Below are positions 24,200 to 34,158 of a DNA stretch of 64,000 nucleotides, piece by piece. The translations under genes and the position numbers were made by a program. The notes below the pieces were generated by a model. It was given only the letters and a program-made list of their open reading frames with translations. It had not been told where the DNA came from and searched no databases. Position 1 is the first letter of the stretch. Every line of letters starts with the position of its first letter. Source of the stretch: Neolentinus lepideus HHB14362 ss-1 (Eukaryota; Basidiomycota; Agaricomycetes; Gloeophyllales; Gloeophyllaceae); contig KV425581.1 in NCBI GenBank assembly GCA_001632425.1, forward strand, positions 281,415 to 345,414, read 5' to 3'.

Positions 24200-25813
24200 A
24201 TGGCTCTGAGTTTTATCGGGTCAGCTTACTCAAGTACAACGCCCTTACTCCTCGTCTGACATTCCAACACACAGGAAGCCGATCTCTCTTATTTCTCATT
24301 CAGACGTACGATACAGAGGCATTCTTGCGGGTATAGACCCTGCAGCCTCGACAATCCAGCTGTCAAATGGTGAGCCTGCTATCATGTCTTTCATGCATGG
24401 GTATTCTAACGAAATCTGTGTACAGTGTATTCTATGGGAACGGAGACCAGACGGTTAGTATAGGCTGCTCTTCGTCGTTGCCAATGTAGCACTGTGATGA
24501 AGCACTACGGATGTAAAACAAGCTCAAAGCTGTTGTCCGAGAGCGCATATATCCATGTGGATCTCTCCGTTGCCTTCCTTCTGAGACTTGAAGATGCCCA
24601 CTTCTTTTCTTCGTGACCTGGGTCATGACTGGTACTGACGTGTTCGCATTGCTTGGGACAGGCCGCCATCAGAATACATCCCTCCAGTACAAGATCCATA
24701 CCAATATATCATCTTCCGAGCATCTGAAGTAAAGGATCTGTCTGTGGATGAAGCACAGCCTCCACCAAGACGGAGTGTACATGATGATCCAGCTGTTCTC
24801 GGGGTGAGCATTGTCATTCCATCTTAGTCCCTTCTTCCGAGTGTCTTTGTATGCTCTATATGGTTTGTTGTGATGAAACAGATACGGATGTAAATCATAT
24901 TCTGTCCGAGAGCGCTTAATCCCGTGTGGATATCTCCGTTGCCTTCCTTCTGATATTAACTTCAAACCTATTTTCGCAAAAGACTGGTACACTGACAACC
25001 GATACATAGGTTTCCGCGCCCGGACCAATACCACCCACTACACATTCCTTGTATACCCCAGGTCCCGGTGTATCGCAATACCCAGGTGCTCCTGCAGGCA
25101 CTGTACCGCCCCAAACTCTTCCTCCTCCACCAATTCAACAAGCCCCCCAGCCCTCCGCTCCGCAACCTTCATATAGCCAGCGCTCATCCAGTGCCCAAGG
25201 TGTCGGCAGCGATGTTCCCTCACGTACGCAGTCAGCGAACAGGCGCTCACACCATCCAGCCGGCTCGGTAATGAATGCTACGGCTTCATTGGAGTCTGTA
25301 GAGCGTGCTCTGGGTGACTTGCGCGTGAACAACGGAGCCGGTCGTGGTAGGGGAAGAGGCGGGAGACAGGACGTGAAGCCCCTAGGCGTGACTGTGCCGA
25401 CAACAGATTTTGACTTCGAGACCTCGAACGCTAGGTTCGACAAGGCTGCGTTGTCACCAAAAGTACCCACACCTGGTGAGAATGCAGAAAACGGTGACGC
25501 TTCGAAGGAGAGCGAAGGAGAGAAGAAGGATGAGAATGAGCCGGCTTACAACCCCAAGGCATCGTTTTTCGACACATTGTCTTCATCTGCGAGTGAGCGG
25601 GCTAGTGGACGTGGAAGAGGTGGAGGGCGACGAGGCGGTCCGGGAGGCAGGAGCCGTCGGGAGGAAGAAAGGGAGAAGAATGTGGCTACGTTTGGTGAGC
25701 CGGGTGGTGTCGGCTTAATGGGACCTGGAGCGTATGTTGGGGGATGGGGTGGCTATGGCAGACGTGGCGGAGGAAGGGGACGGCGGGGGCCACCGGCGGG
25801 AGTAGGTCGCTAG
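24200..25813 (+). CDS. SCD6/LSM14/Sum2-type mRNA decapping and translation repressor
   Basis: This is a P-body protein that represses translation through eIF4G and recruits decapping factors. The ATG at 24200 opens a 20-nt exon (MALSFIG). A GT(CAGC)..CAG intron joins KPISLISHSDVRYRGILAG, the LSm14 domain; it continues IDPAASTIQLSN, VYSMGTETRR, then PPSEYIPPVQDPYQYIIFRA. A proline-rich linker follows. The FDF box (DFDFETSNARFDK, about 25409), the FFD box (NPKASFFDTLSSS) and the final RGG/GRG-rich tail (..GRRGGGRGRRGPPAGVGR) are all visible. The two long introns (about 24456-24661 and 24803-25010) each carry a related box C/D snoRNA, so the gene doubles as a snoRNA host. Confidence 0.93.
24494..24584 (+). 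ncRNA. intronic box C/D snoRNA, copy 1 (snR52-like guide)
   Basis: It lies in an intron of the SCD6-like gene. Box C is GTGATGA (24494-24500) and box D is CTGA (24581-24584). Internal D'- and C'-like boxes (CCGA at about 24538, TGTGGAT at about 24556) sit between. The sequence from CCGA to box D is nearly identical to copy 2. The antisense element just before box D (GTTGCCTTCCTT) can pair with AAGGAAGGCAGC of 18S rRNA over 12 nt with one G-U pair. By the box D+5 rule it targets the A known as Am420 in yeast, which from memory is guided by snR52. No clear terminal stem is seen. Confidence 0.72.
24862..24968 (+). ncRNA. intronic box C/D snoRNA, copy 2 (snR52-like guide)
   Basis: It lies in the next intron of the same host gene. 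Box C GTGATGA (24870-24876) and box D CTGA (24950-24953) are flanked by an outer inverted repeat, GGTTTG (24862) with CAAACC (ends 24968), a possible terminal or external stem. The D guide before box D is the same as in copy 1, while the region between box C and the D'-like CCGA differs (about 7 nt shorter). The D' target may therefore have diverged. Confidence 0.75.
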
Positions 25814-26009
25814 ATTCAATGCTGCTTTGTGAATTTTGCATTCCCATCATCACTACTCCTTGCCGGTGAATGTTTTGAGATGCTATGAGGTACTACGTTT
25901 CCTGTCGATGTTGTCCGCTGCGGTGTGATGCAAGGCATGAAGTTCATCTTGGGAATATACATTGACTTCGCACAAAACCTCCGTCGTGGCTAATGTATTC
26001 GATAGGTGC

Positions 26010-26886
26010 TCATACCTGTGTGACGGGGACATGGATGTCGGTTCCATCATCTGCTATGATTTTGAAGCGCACTGTTGGAATGCATTGTCATTCCTCGTTA
26101 TCTCCTCGCTCAGGCTGTATACTCACAGATAGTGAATGGTTCTCCTTTAGCTTTGCGCACGCTTGTAAAATAAAGCGTGCCAGCACCTAGGTAATTGCAC
26201 AGCAAGGACGTTCAATGTCGGCTTAATTGCGTACAGTCACTGAACAAGCCAAACCTTTGTGTCCCTTTACGCGGAAGCTCACATCAACGTGCCCTTGGAG
26301 CATGTTTATCTGCACAGATGCGGAGAGGGTCACTAAAGCTCTGACGGACATCTGGCTACTTACTGTGCCTTCGATCCATGGATCACCATTCAGATACCAC
26401 TGCGGTTCGGGTCGTATAGCCTCTCCTAGGGTTTCTTTGATTTGGGGATCCTCCTTGACGATGTTCATGACCTGCTTCATGACCGAACTGGACAGTTTTT
26501 CTTGGTTCGCTGCGTATAAGTAAAACGCGGCCCAAGCTGTTACGCCGAGCGTCCCAGCTGCGAGAATTACCGGCCATCTGCTCTGACAATAAATCAAGAA
26601 GAGCACGAGGGGTTCAATGTGATATTAACCATACCTTTAATTGCGGAAGTTCTCTGTGGACGTTCGGCCGAGTATAGTATTGCCTTGGTTTGGAGGGCGC
26701 AGAGAAAGTTTCTGACTGAGGCTGTTTCGGGATCTCCGTTGCATAGAGTCTCTGAGCTATTCCGTATCTAAGTTGCGAAGACCGCGAGGGGCCATACATA
26801 CGGTACAGCTGTATGCGGGGCGTGGCCATAGCGTATCCGAGTCGCACAGCTGTGGTAATTACGGAGTTGGCCGACATCAGCCTCAT
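26010..26886 (-). CDS. COA1-like mitochondrial complex IV/I assembly protein
   Basis: This is a predicted inner-membrane assembly factor (Coa1 family). I take the ATG at 26886 (MRLMSANSVITTAVRLGYA), an Arg-rich, Asp/Glu-free leader typical of mitochondrial import. An in-frame ATG at 26985 would lie 5 bp from the divergent HSF start and is less likely; one at 26877 is also possible. The membrane span is RWPVILAAGTLGVTAWAAFY. The domain continues QIKETLGEAIRPEPQWYLNG, an exon break, then INMLQGHVDVSFRVKGHKG, AGTLYFTSVRKAKGEPFTI and RFKIIADDGTDIHVPV, ending TQV with TGA at 26010-26012. The FRVKGxKG..GTLYFTS core is the family signature. Four short introns are inferred. Confidence 0.85.
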
Positions 26887-26989
26887 GGAAAAAGCTGTGG
26901 CAGGGTGCACACGTTCCTGGGCCAGTGACGCGTATAAGACATCTGGTTGACCCCAATATCCTCTCAGAACATCACGAAAGCGCATCTCA

Positions 26990-29500
26990 ATGCCTCAAGA
27001 AGTGGAAGATCCAACGGAAAATGGGTCAAAACCCGTTGTACCGATATTTTTACAGAAGCTTTATGAGTGCGTCTCTAGTTCATGCTGTCCGTAACCCCTT
27101 CCTGAACGTGGCCGATGACTACAGAATTGTCAATGACCCACAAAACGAGGGTCTCATCCAATGGTCCGAAAGAGGAGATTCATTCTATGGTATGTCTCGT
27201 TAGTCATGCACATGCAAGTCCACGGAAAACTGACTTTCTCCTCAGTTCTCGACCAGGATCGCTTCTCACGTGAAGTACTCGGCCACTGGTTCAAACATCA
27301 GAAGTTCGCATCGTTCGTCCGCCAGCTCAACATGTATGGGTTCCGCAAAGTTCAGAACCTACAGCAGCATGTCCTGAAGAGTGATGTGGATCCTGATCAT
27401 TGCCACTTCGAAAATCCAAATTTCATTCGTGATCAGCCAAAGTTGCTGTGCAATATCCAGCGTAAAAAGTCCACTAGTCCTCCGGTGCATGCTGTGGCTA
27501 ATGAACGAGCACCTAAACAATCCCGGGCCACTCCAGCTGATCAGGGAACTTGTGGTTGCAAGACAGCTGCATCTGTCCATAGGCTTGAGGGTGAAGTGAA
27601 AGGAAATATGGAAGACATGCATAAACTGAAGCAGTCCATGACATGCCTGGAAGAGAAACTCAGGGACAACCAGGAGGCTTTGAAGATGGTCATGGAGGCA
27701 TTGGGCTTTCAAGCACTGCCATCAGCTGTCCACCCTTACAAGATCATGCTACCAATCATGCTACCAGGGCAGGACATAGGAAACCTGAAGGATCTGGGAG
27801 GGATAGAGGTCATGACTTCACAGGATAAATGTGAAGTCTATGAAGCCAATGATCTATCTTTGATCAGTGGTGGTTCTTCCCCCATCGATGGTGGCTTGAT
27901 TATCCAGGACTTGGATGTGGATAATTGCCCAACATTAAGTGGAACTTATGATATGGGAGTCTGTGGCTCTCCCTTCTCTCCTATGAGAAACACCTATCCA
28001 GAAGACAAAGAAGATGAAAACTCTTGTGACTCAAAACTAGAAGGACAAGTTGATGGCCTACATATTTTTGTGATTGATCATAATAGTCTCAACAAGGAAC
28101 AGAATATCAGGATATCACAAGAGAATACTGGATTATTTGAAGGGATGAAGCAATCATGCAGGAATACCCCTTCCATATCCAATTTACCAGATATGGACAT
28201 GGACAAATACCTGATCTCAGATGGGGCCTTTCCAATGAAAGTCCATGACTCTCCTTTATCTTTTATGGGATCTGGCTATCCAGGAGACATAGGACATGCA
28301 AAGTCTGGAGGTCTGGCACTACAAGGACAACCAAAAGAGCTGCACACTGGAGGTTTTATCAGTGATCATAATAATCTCAATGCCAAGTGGAACAGCAGAA
28401 CACCACAAGAGAACATTGGAATATTTGGAGATACAAAGCCATCATACAAGGGTGTCCCCTTCACATTTAGTTCACCAGACTTGGATATAGATGATTATCC
28501 AAGCTCAGGTGGGAACTTCCCAATGGGAGTCCATGACTCTTCTTTACCTCCCTTGGGATGTGCCTATTCCAAGGACATGGGAGATGTAAAATCTGGTGAC
28601 TCAAAGATAGGAGGAGAACTAAAAGAGCTGCATATGGAGCACTTGGCCATGAATCACAGCAACCTTGGCAAAGAGCAGAATACCATGAAGCCCCAAGGAA
28701 ATACTGAGGTATTTGAAGAGTCAAAGTGCCTAAACAGGAGTATCTCAGCCACTCTCAATTTGCCAGATGTGGTCATGGACAATTACCCAAGCTCAGGTGC
28801 AATGGGAGTCCATGGCACTTCCTTGTACCCATTACAATATGCCCATCCTAAAGGCAAGGGAGATGCAAGGTCTGGTGATTTAAAACAACAAGATGATTTA
28901 CATACTGGAAACTTCACCAGTGATCATAATCATCTCATCAAAGAGTGGGACATCAGTATGCTACAAGAGAATGCTGGGTTATTTGCAGAGACAAAGCCAT
29001 CATACAGAAGTGTATCCTCCATACTCAGTTCATCAGACCAGTCAGGATGGACAGATCATAGTCTCTCTCCATCCTGCTGTGAGAGAACAAGCCCTATATC
29101 TAAAAGCAGCAGACATCATCCATATCAGGGCTCAAGAAGATCATCTATTACCACTGGTAGAGGCTCAGAGATATTGACCACATCAGCTCAGCTTCTTGAC
29201 ATTAACCTCAGGGAAACAAACCAGGAGGAAGGCTATATAAATGGGCATTTAGATGATACACCAGGAGCTGAGATCAGATCATCAACCACATCCACTGATT
29301 TTGGGGATATCATCTTTGGCCAAGGTCCAATATCTGTGGCTGGCCCAGAGACAAACACAGCTCACCCTGGGTTAGACATGAGACCCACTAGTCCACCCAT
29401 TGCACTGTCTACATGCATGCAATCAGTGCCACAAACCACACCAGCACAGATGCTATCTAACTCTGAGTTAGATAGTATCTTGAATTATAGATCAGTCTGA
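26990..29500 (+). CDS. heat-shock-factor-type transcription factor with C-terminal tandem repeats
   Basis: The ATG at 26990 starts MPQEVEDPTENGSKPVVPIF. Two introns (GTGCGT.. at about 27069 and GTATGT.. at about 27191) split the HSF DNA-binding domain: FLQKLYEIVNDPQNEGLIQW, then DSFYVLDQDRFSREVL, GHWFKHQKFASFVRQLNMYG, then FRKVQNLQQHVL and HCHFENPNFIRDQP. The recognition helix SFVRQLNMYGFRK is intact. A heptad-rich segment (EGEVKGNMEDMHKLKQSM.., about residues 190-235) matches the HR-A/B trimerisation coiled coil. The rest (from about 27900) is a long acidic, Ser/Gly/Asp-rich region made of four ~95-residue repeats, then a Ser-rich tail ending SELDSILNYRSV. From about 27530 on, the DNA almost lacks CpG although the frame stays open for ~650 codons. 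Confidence 0.9.
27908..29035 (+). repeat. four tandem ~286-nt (~95 aa) repeats in the HSF gene
   Basis: Units start at about 27908, 28190, 28478 and 28766 (spacing 282, 288 and 288 nt). Each begins with an acidic D-x-x-(M/I/V)-D-x-Y/C motif and carries (M)GVHDSxL or similar. A xxDHNxLxKEx block follows near two-thirds of the unit, then xQENxGxFxExK. Units have diverged strongly but keep the frame. Confidence 0.85.
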
Positions 29501-30437
29501 GCAAGGGCAGCAGACTCACAATCATGAAACAGATGCAGTTTGCATAGTGGTGTCTCAAATATTCAAGGAATAAACAAGGTCACTCTGGAGCAATATATTG
29601 GATCTGCTCATCTTCACTTCAAACTTGGCTCTGATGAATGTTGCTGTATCCTGTCACTGGAATGCCACCAGCATTTCACTTCACCATAGGGTTTCTCACC
29701 TCTCTTTAGTTTACTGTCATTGTCTTGTTGTCATACTTAGTCCCCGAGCTATATAGTGTGGTCTACACAGTGATCATGTGATCTGAGTCCAGTGAAGCCT
29801 GTTGGGCTTACAGTTGCTCTCACTTTATTGTATCATTCTCTCAGCTTTCAATACACACAAACCCCATACCCTCTTCTTCCTCTTTATTTCACTCTCTCAT
29901 ATCTCTATGTCCTCTTGTATCTGCCACTTTCCACTCAAAATCTATCCATTGTTTGAATCAGTGTTTGTTCTGCCCCAGGCTACCCTTACCCCAGAAAATT
30001 GTAAACAACATCTTTTGACTACTGCCTATAGTGATGTGTGAAAGTATCACATCACTTTTTGACCAGTATTTTAGTTATATCTTGACACAGACATAGCTCT
30101 CTCTCTCTATCAGGTTGTGAAAGCAACTTTCAAGACTGCTATCATTTGCATTTTCTGGAAGGAAATCAAGATCTGTAGTCAATCTGTATCTCTTCATCTC
30201 TGGATCACATTGAAGTTGTAGTGACAAGAGCAAGATCTTCAGGAAAAGCAGTCTATTTTTGCATGTAGAATTGTGTAAATTGACTATGCTGCTGTTAAGA
30301 TATAAAGCCAAAAAGTTGAAGGTTTTGGTGTGAGCATCTGAGGATTACACTGTGAAAGTCAGGGTCAGTTACATGGCTTTCATCTCACCATGAATAATAT
30401 ACATGACCAAACCAATACATTACACAACTATACCTTA
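29501..30437. other. HSF 3' flank, CpG-poor, no gene
   Basis: About 0.94 kb downstream of the HSF stop. I find no coding frame of note and almost no CpG dinucleotides, so it continues the block described for the HSF gene body. Pyrimidine-rich tracts and CTCTCT runs occur (about 29850-30110). Confidence 0.6.
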
Positions 30438-30899
30438 GGGCCTGTTCGGAAAACCCCATGGGCTTGGGGTGGGGTTGCCCTTTAAGGGAATTTGTGGCGT
30501 TTCAGGCCCATTGTCGTGGCCCGAGCCCAAGCCAGCCCAGCTCCGCGTTCGGTGATGCACCAGGTTGGGCTTGCATAAGTCACAGCCGTGACAACCACAC
30601 TCAGCATGACTTCCGTCGTATGCTAGTGCATGGCTCACATATACCACACTGTTTCTGGCTTCTGTAGTCAAGCCATATATACTTCTGGTATTAAAAATTA
30701 GCTTGATGATTTTTCTGAGACCTATGGGCTGCCATAGGACTATATTTGTAGTGCTGAAGAGCAAATTTACTAGATGTGACAGTATGTGACTACTTGTGAG
30801 AATCTTGCGCCACCGGGTCTCGCGCGACTGCTGGGGTGGGCTTGTTTGGCAAGCCCAGCCCAGCCCAGCCCAACCCAACCCGCGTTGCCGAACAGGCCC
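30438..30899. mobile_element. PIF/Harbinger-like MITE (462 bp, TTA target-site duplication)
   Basis: Perfect 12-bp terminal inverted repeats are GGGCCTGTTCGG (30438-30449) and CCGAACAGGCCC (30888-30899). Both ends are flanked by TTA (30435-30437 and 30900-30902), the 3-bp TWA duplication of PIF/Harbinger (Tourist-like) elements. There is no transposase frame, so it is non-autonomous. It is CpG-containing while its surroundings are CpG-free, and carries a CCCAGCC-type subterminal repeat near the right end. Confidence 0.87.
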
Positions 30900-30973
30900 T
30901 TAGACTCTGGTGACAATACAAAATGTAAGTAATGCTACATTTCTAAATACCCTACATTTAAAAAGGGATTTGG

Positions 30974-33568
30974 TCATGCAGGGAAAGAGCCAAGTGTGAA
31001 TAACATTTGTTTTTGCTTGCCCTTGCCCTTCTTTTTACCACCAACACCAACACCACCAACACCAATACCACCACCATCATTCCTTGACTCCGACATTGCA
31101 ACATCCTGTTCACCAATACCCCCCTCCACCTCTGGCATACTATTCCCAGCCGGTGGTCCAGCACTTCCACTCCCCCAAGCACTTGGTACTGCTTGCACAG
31201 ATTTCCCGAGTATATTCTTTAGAGACTGGTTCCCGCTCACGGGAGGTTTGACACGCCCACCCGAAGTGGAATTCGGTAGTTCAGGGAATGCTGACTTCGA
31301 CAGGGCGGGCGGTGGTGGTCCATTGGTCTTCTTGACTGCGGGACGAGAGACCGAAGAAGGCGGTGGGAAACGGGATGGACCGGAAGCGCTGGCTGTAGCA
31401 GACCATGGGGTGTTCCTCTGAGGCTGCCGATATCCGGGTACAGGTGCAGGCACCGGCGCCTGGGGGTTTAGAGGAGGAAACCGATCCTGCGGTCGTTGCC
31501 GGGAAGACGACGGTCCAGCTGCACCAGGAACAGACGAGGCAGCTGCTTGCGCGACTCGGTCCCAGACATGCCGCGAGGACGATGATGAAGATCGGGTAGC
31601 TGTGGAATGTTTTGCATTCAGGACGCGACCGGCTGTGATGCCGGCGTATTCACTTCCCTGAGCCGTCGGGACGAGGTCCGGGAAGTTTCGTCGTTGCTGC
31701 GCACAAAACATGGCTGGATGAGTGAAAAACTTCTGCACACACCATGAGACTCATACCTCGATCTTGAATCCGTTCCACGCAGCAAGCAAGTCCCGCTTCT
31801 TCTCTTCCTCGTCCAAGAGGTCTACGAGCGCGTTGATGATACTGGCGGTATTGTCGAGATTACGATCGAGGACGTTCCATATCATCAAAATGAGATCTCT
31901 CGCGGCAGACTCGGAAGCGCGGTACGACCTGATGGCAGCCTTGATTCCGGGAACGATATTCGCGTTGCTCGGCGCCACGGACATCAAGCGGGCAACGAAG
32001 GCTGCGTGCTTCCTGCAGCAAATCACGCTTAAATCAAGTGACACGAAAGAGCGCAGGTCCACTTACTCCGCTACCTCGGGATCAACATCAGTGCGCACAG
32101 GTGACGGCGACGGGCGTCGACTGGGCTCAGGAGTGTTGCTGGAGGCCCCATTCGAATTTGCCTCGGACGACAGATGCGCCCCGAAACCTTCCCGCCGCCG
32201 CCCACCACCAGGCCTCGACGGACCAGCCGGCGGAGGCGGCTCGCGATCTCGTTCACGCTCACTCCTGTGACCGCCTCTGCGACCGCCGCCTCCACCACCG
32301 TCGAACTCGAAATCCGCTTGAACACGAAGCACGTCCTTCTTGTCTCGTGCAGACATGTCCGCTCCGTGTTCTTCGATCATGTGCGCTTTTAGGTCCATTG
32401 CCGAGCCGAAGACGACGAATTTGCGAGCTTGGCATTGAGCATTCAGGCACGGATGGTGGGTATTGTTGAAGTGTTGTTCCTAATCTCGGTCGTTAGATCG
32501 ATTGCAAGCTACTATGGTTATTGACTCACTAATGCTTCGTAATTCTGGAAGCTGGACAGGAATTACTTTCTGCTAATCACAAGGAACAGGTGCAACTTAT
32601 ACTTACTATTGGTCTCGGACTTCGTTTCGCTTGCAAATGAAACACTCCTCGTGTCGCTCTCGCATGTGGGAATATAACTCGTCGTCGCTGAAGAAGCATT
32701 CGCGACAAAACGCGCATAGCGGATGCACGCCACCCTCGATCTGCTCTTTGGGAGCTGGGGGTCTGCGGGACCGCGGGTTCATGGACGGGAGATGTAATGG
32801 TAGCTGCCATGGGGCGTATAATGCCTGCTCGTGTGCAAAGACCTTTTTGTGGCGAATACACATGTCGCTACATAGTATTCAGATATAAGATGAACCTGCG
32901 AATGACATGCCGCTCACCACATCACTTTACCATGAGCCTCTCGGGCATGTAACTTGAGGTCGCCCCATCCTGCTACCGCTGTATAGTCACATTTCGGATC
33001 AGGACAATTGAAGCGCAGTAGGATCATCGTCTCTTCCATCATCTCTTGGGTCTCGAAGAAGATAGACAGCTTGGGATCTTTGTATGATATTTCTTCCGGA
33101 CAATACGATGAGAATGGCGCATCGGATGAAGTGGTGAATATAACCGTGTTTTGCGGTTCCTGCCGTTTATCGGTCAAGTGTCCGCGAATAGATCCCGAAT
33201 ACGCGCACCTTGCAAAATGTACAGTCCAGCTTCTTATACAAAGCACGCAGGCGCAATGCACAAACATGACACGTCCTGTGGTTGCATTCGGATACTGACC
33301 AATACTTGACCGGTTCAGCGCAGATCCAGCAGACCGGGCCCTCCTCTGCCTCTGCAATCTTCTCCGCCTGTTCCCCATTTCCTTCAGCATCCTCATGCGC
33401 TCGCTCTTCCACCTGATTCTCCTCTGATTTGCGCGGGTGTCCTCTGCCCATCCCGCCGTTCATGTTTTTGGGTGTTCCCCGCGCCGGGCGCCGTGCCCTA
33501 TTGACCCGCCTGGCTCTCGGCTGCGAGCTTTGCATCTGAATCTGCGAATTCGTTGTTTGCGTAGACAT
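30974..33568 (-). CDS. HEL2: E3 ubiquitin ligase HEL2/ZNF598 (ribosome quality control)
   Basis: Hel2 recognises collided ribosomes and ubiquitinates small-subunit proteins. The start is the ATG at 33568 (MSTQTTNSQIQMQSSQPRAR), chosen because upstream codons are not family-like. The RING is CWICAEPVKYWSVSECNH, then CHVCALRLRALY and CTFCK. C2H2-type zinc fingers follow across short exons (CPDPKCDYTAVAGWGDLKLH, CAFCRECFFSDDELYSHMRE, HPCLNAQCQARKFVVFGS, MDLKAHMIEEH). A Gly/Arg-rich stretch, a helical domain (HAAFVARLMSVAPSN..LLAAWNGF) and a low-complexity C-terminus come next. The end is a Lys/Gly-rich tail and LFTLGSFPA, which I remember as typical of this family. About six introns. Confidence 0.92.
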
Positions 33569-34158
33569 TCTTCGTTGTTCTGTGGACAGTGATAGGTGTA
33601 TGCAATGTGTGTGGAAGTAAGTAGCGCCGATGTTTGCGGTGGAATCGCGGTACCGATGCACGGTCTGACATCCAAAAAGGGTAAGTAAGAATGAGTCTTC
33701 TTCGGCCTCTCTGCCTTAATAATAGTAATAGTGGCTATCTGCATACTTGGAATATATACAGTGTTTTTACCAGCAGCACAATCACGGATACTCATCCAGA
33801 GTCTTGCTGCAGAATTAACCCAATCCACCAATTTTCACCGGCAGGGCATTCACAATATGTTTATAATTAGTGACAGGTGTTCACTAGTTCACCTTTTAGG
33901 GATAAGCCCTGTTTTTATATCTACTACACGAGATGTACTGCCTATATATGTAGTGGTCATTAATGTCCATAGAGCCTTCGCTGGTTAGACTTAAACCAGG
34001 TCCGAAATACCCTTAATAATGTACGAATAGTGACGTATGTATAACAAACCATCCGCTATACCGTGATTAAAAGAGAGAGCACACGTGTACTATGAACTTG
34101 TTCCAGAGAGTAAGTGATAAAGAAGGCGAATACACATAAAAGTCCAGGTCCACAATGG
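33569..34158. promoter_or_regulatory. HEL2 upstream region
   Basis: About 590 bp, AT-rich, between the HEL2 start and the 3' end of the coiled-coil gene on the same strand. Only short chance frames are present; no further gene recognised. Confidence 0.5.
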
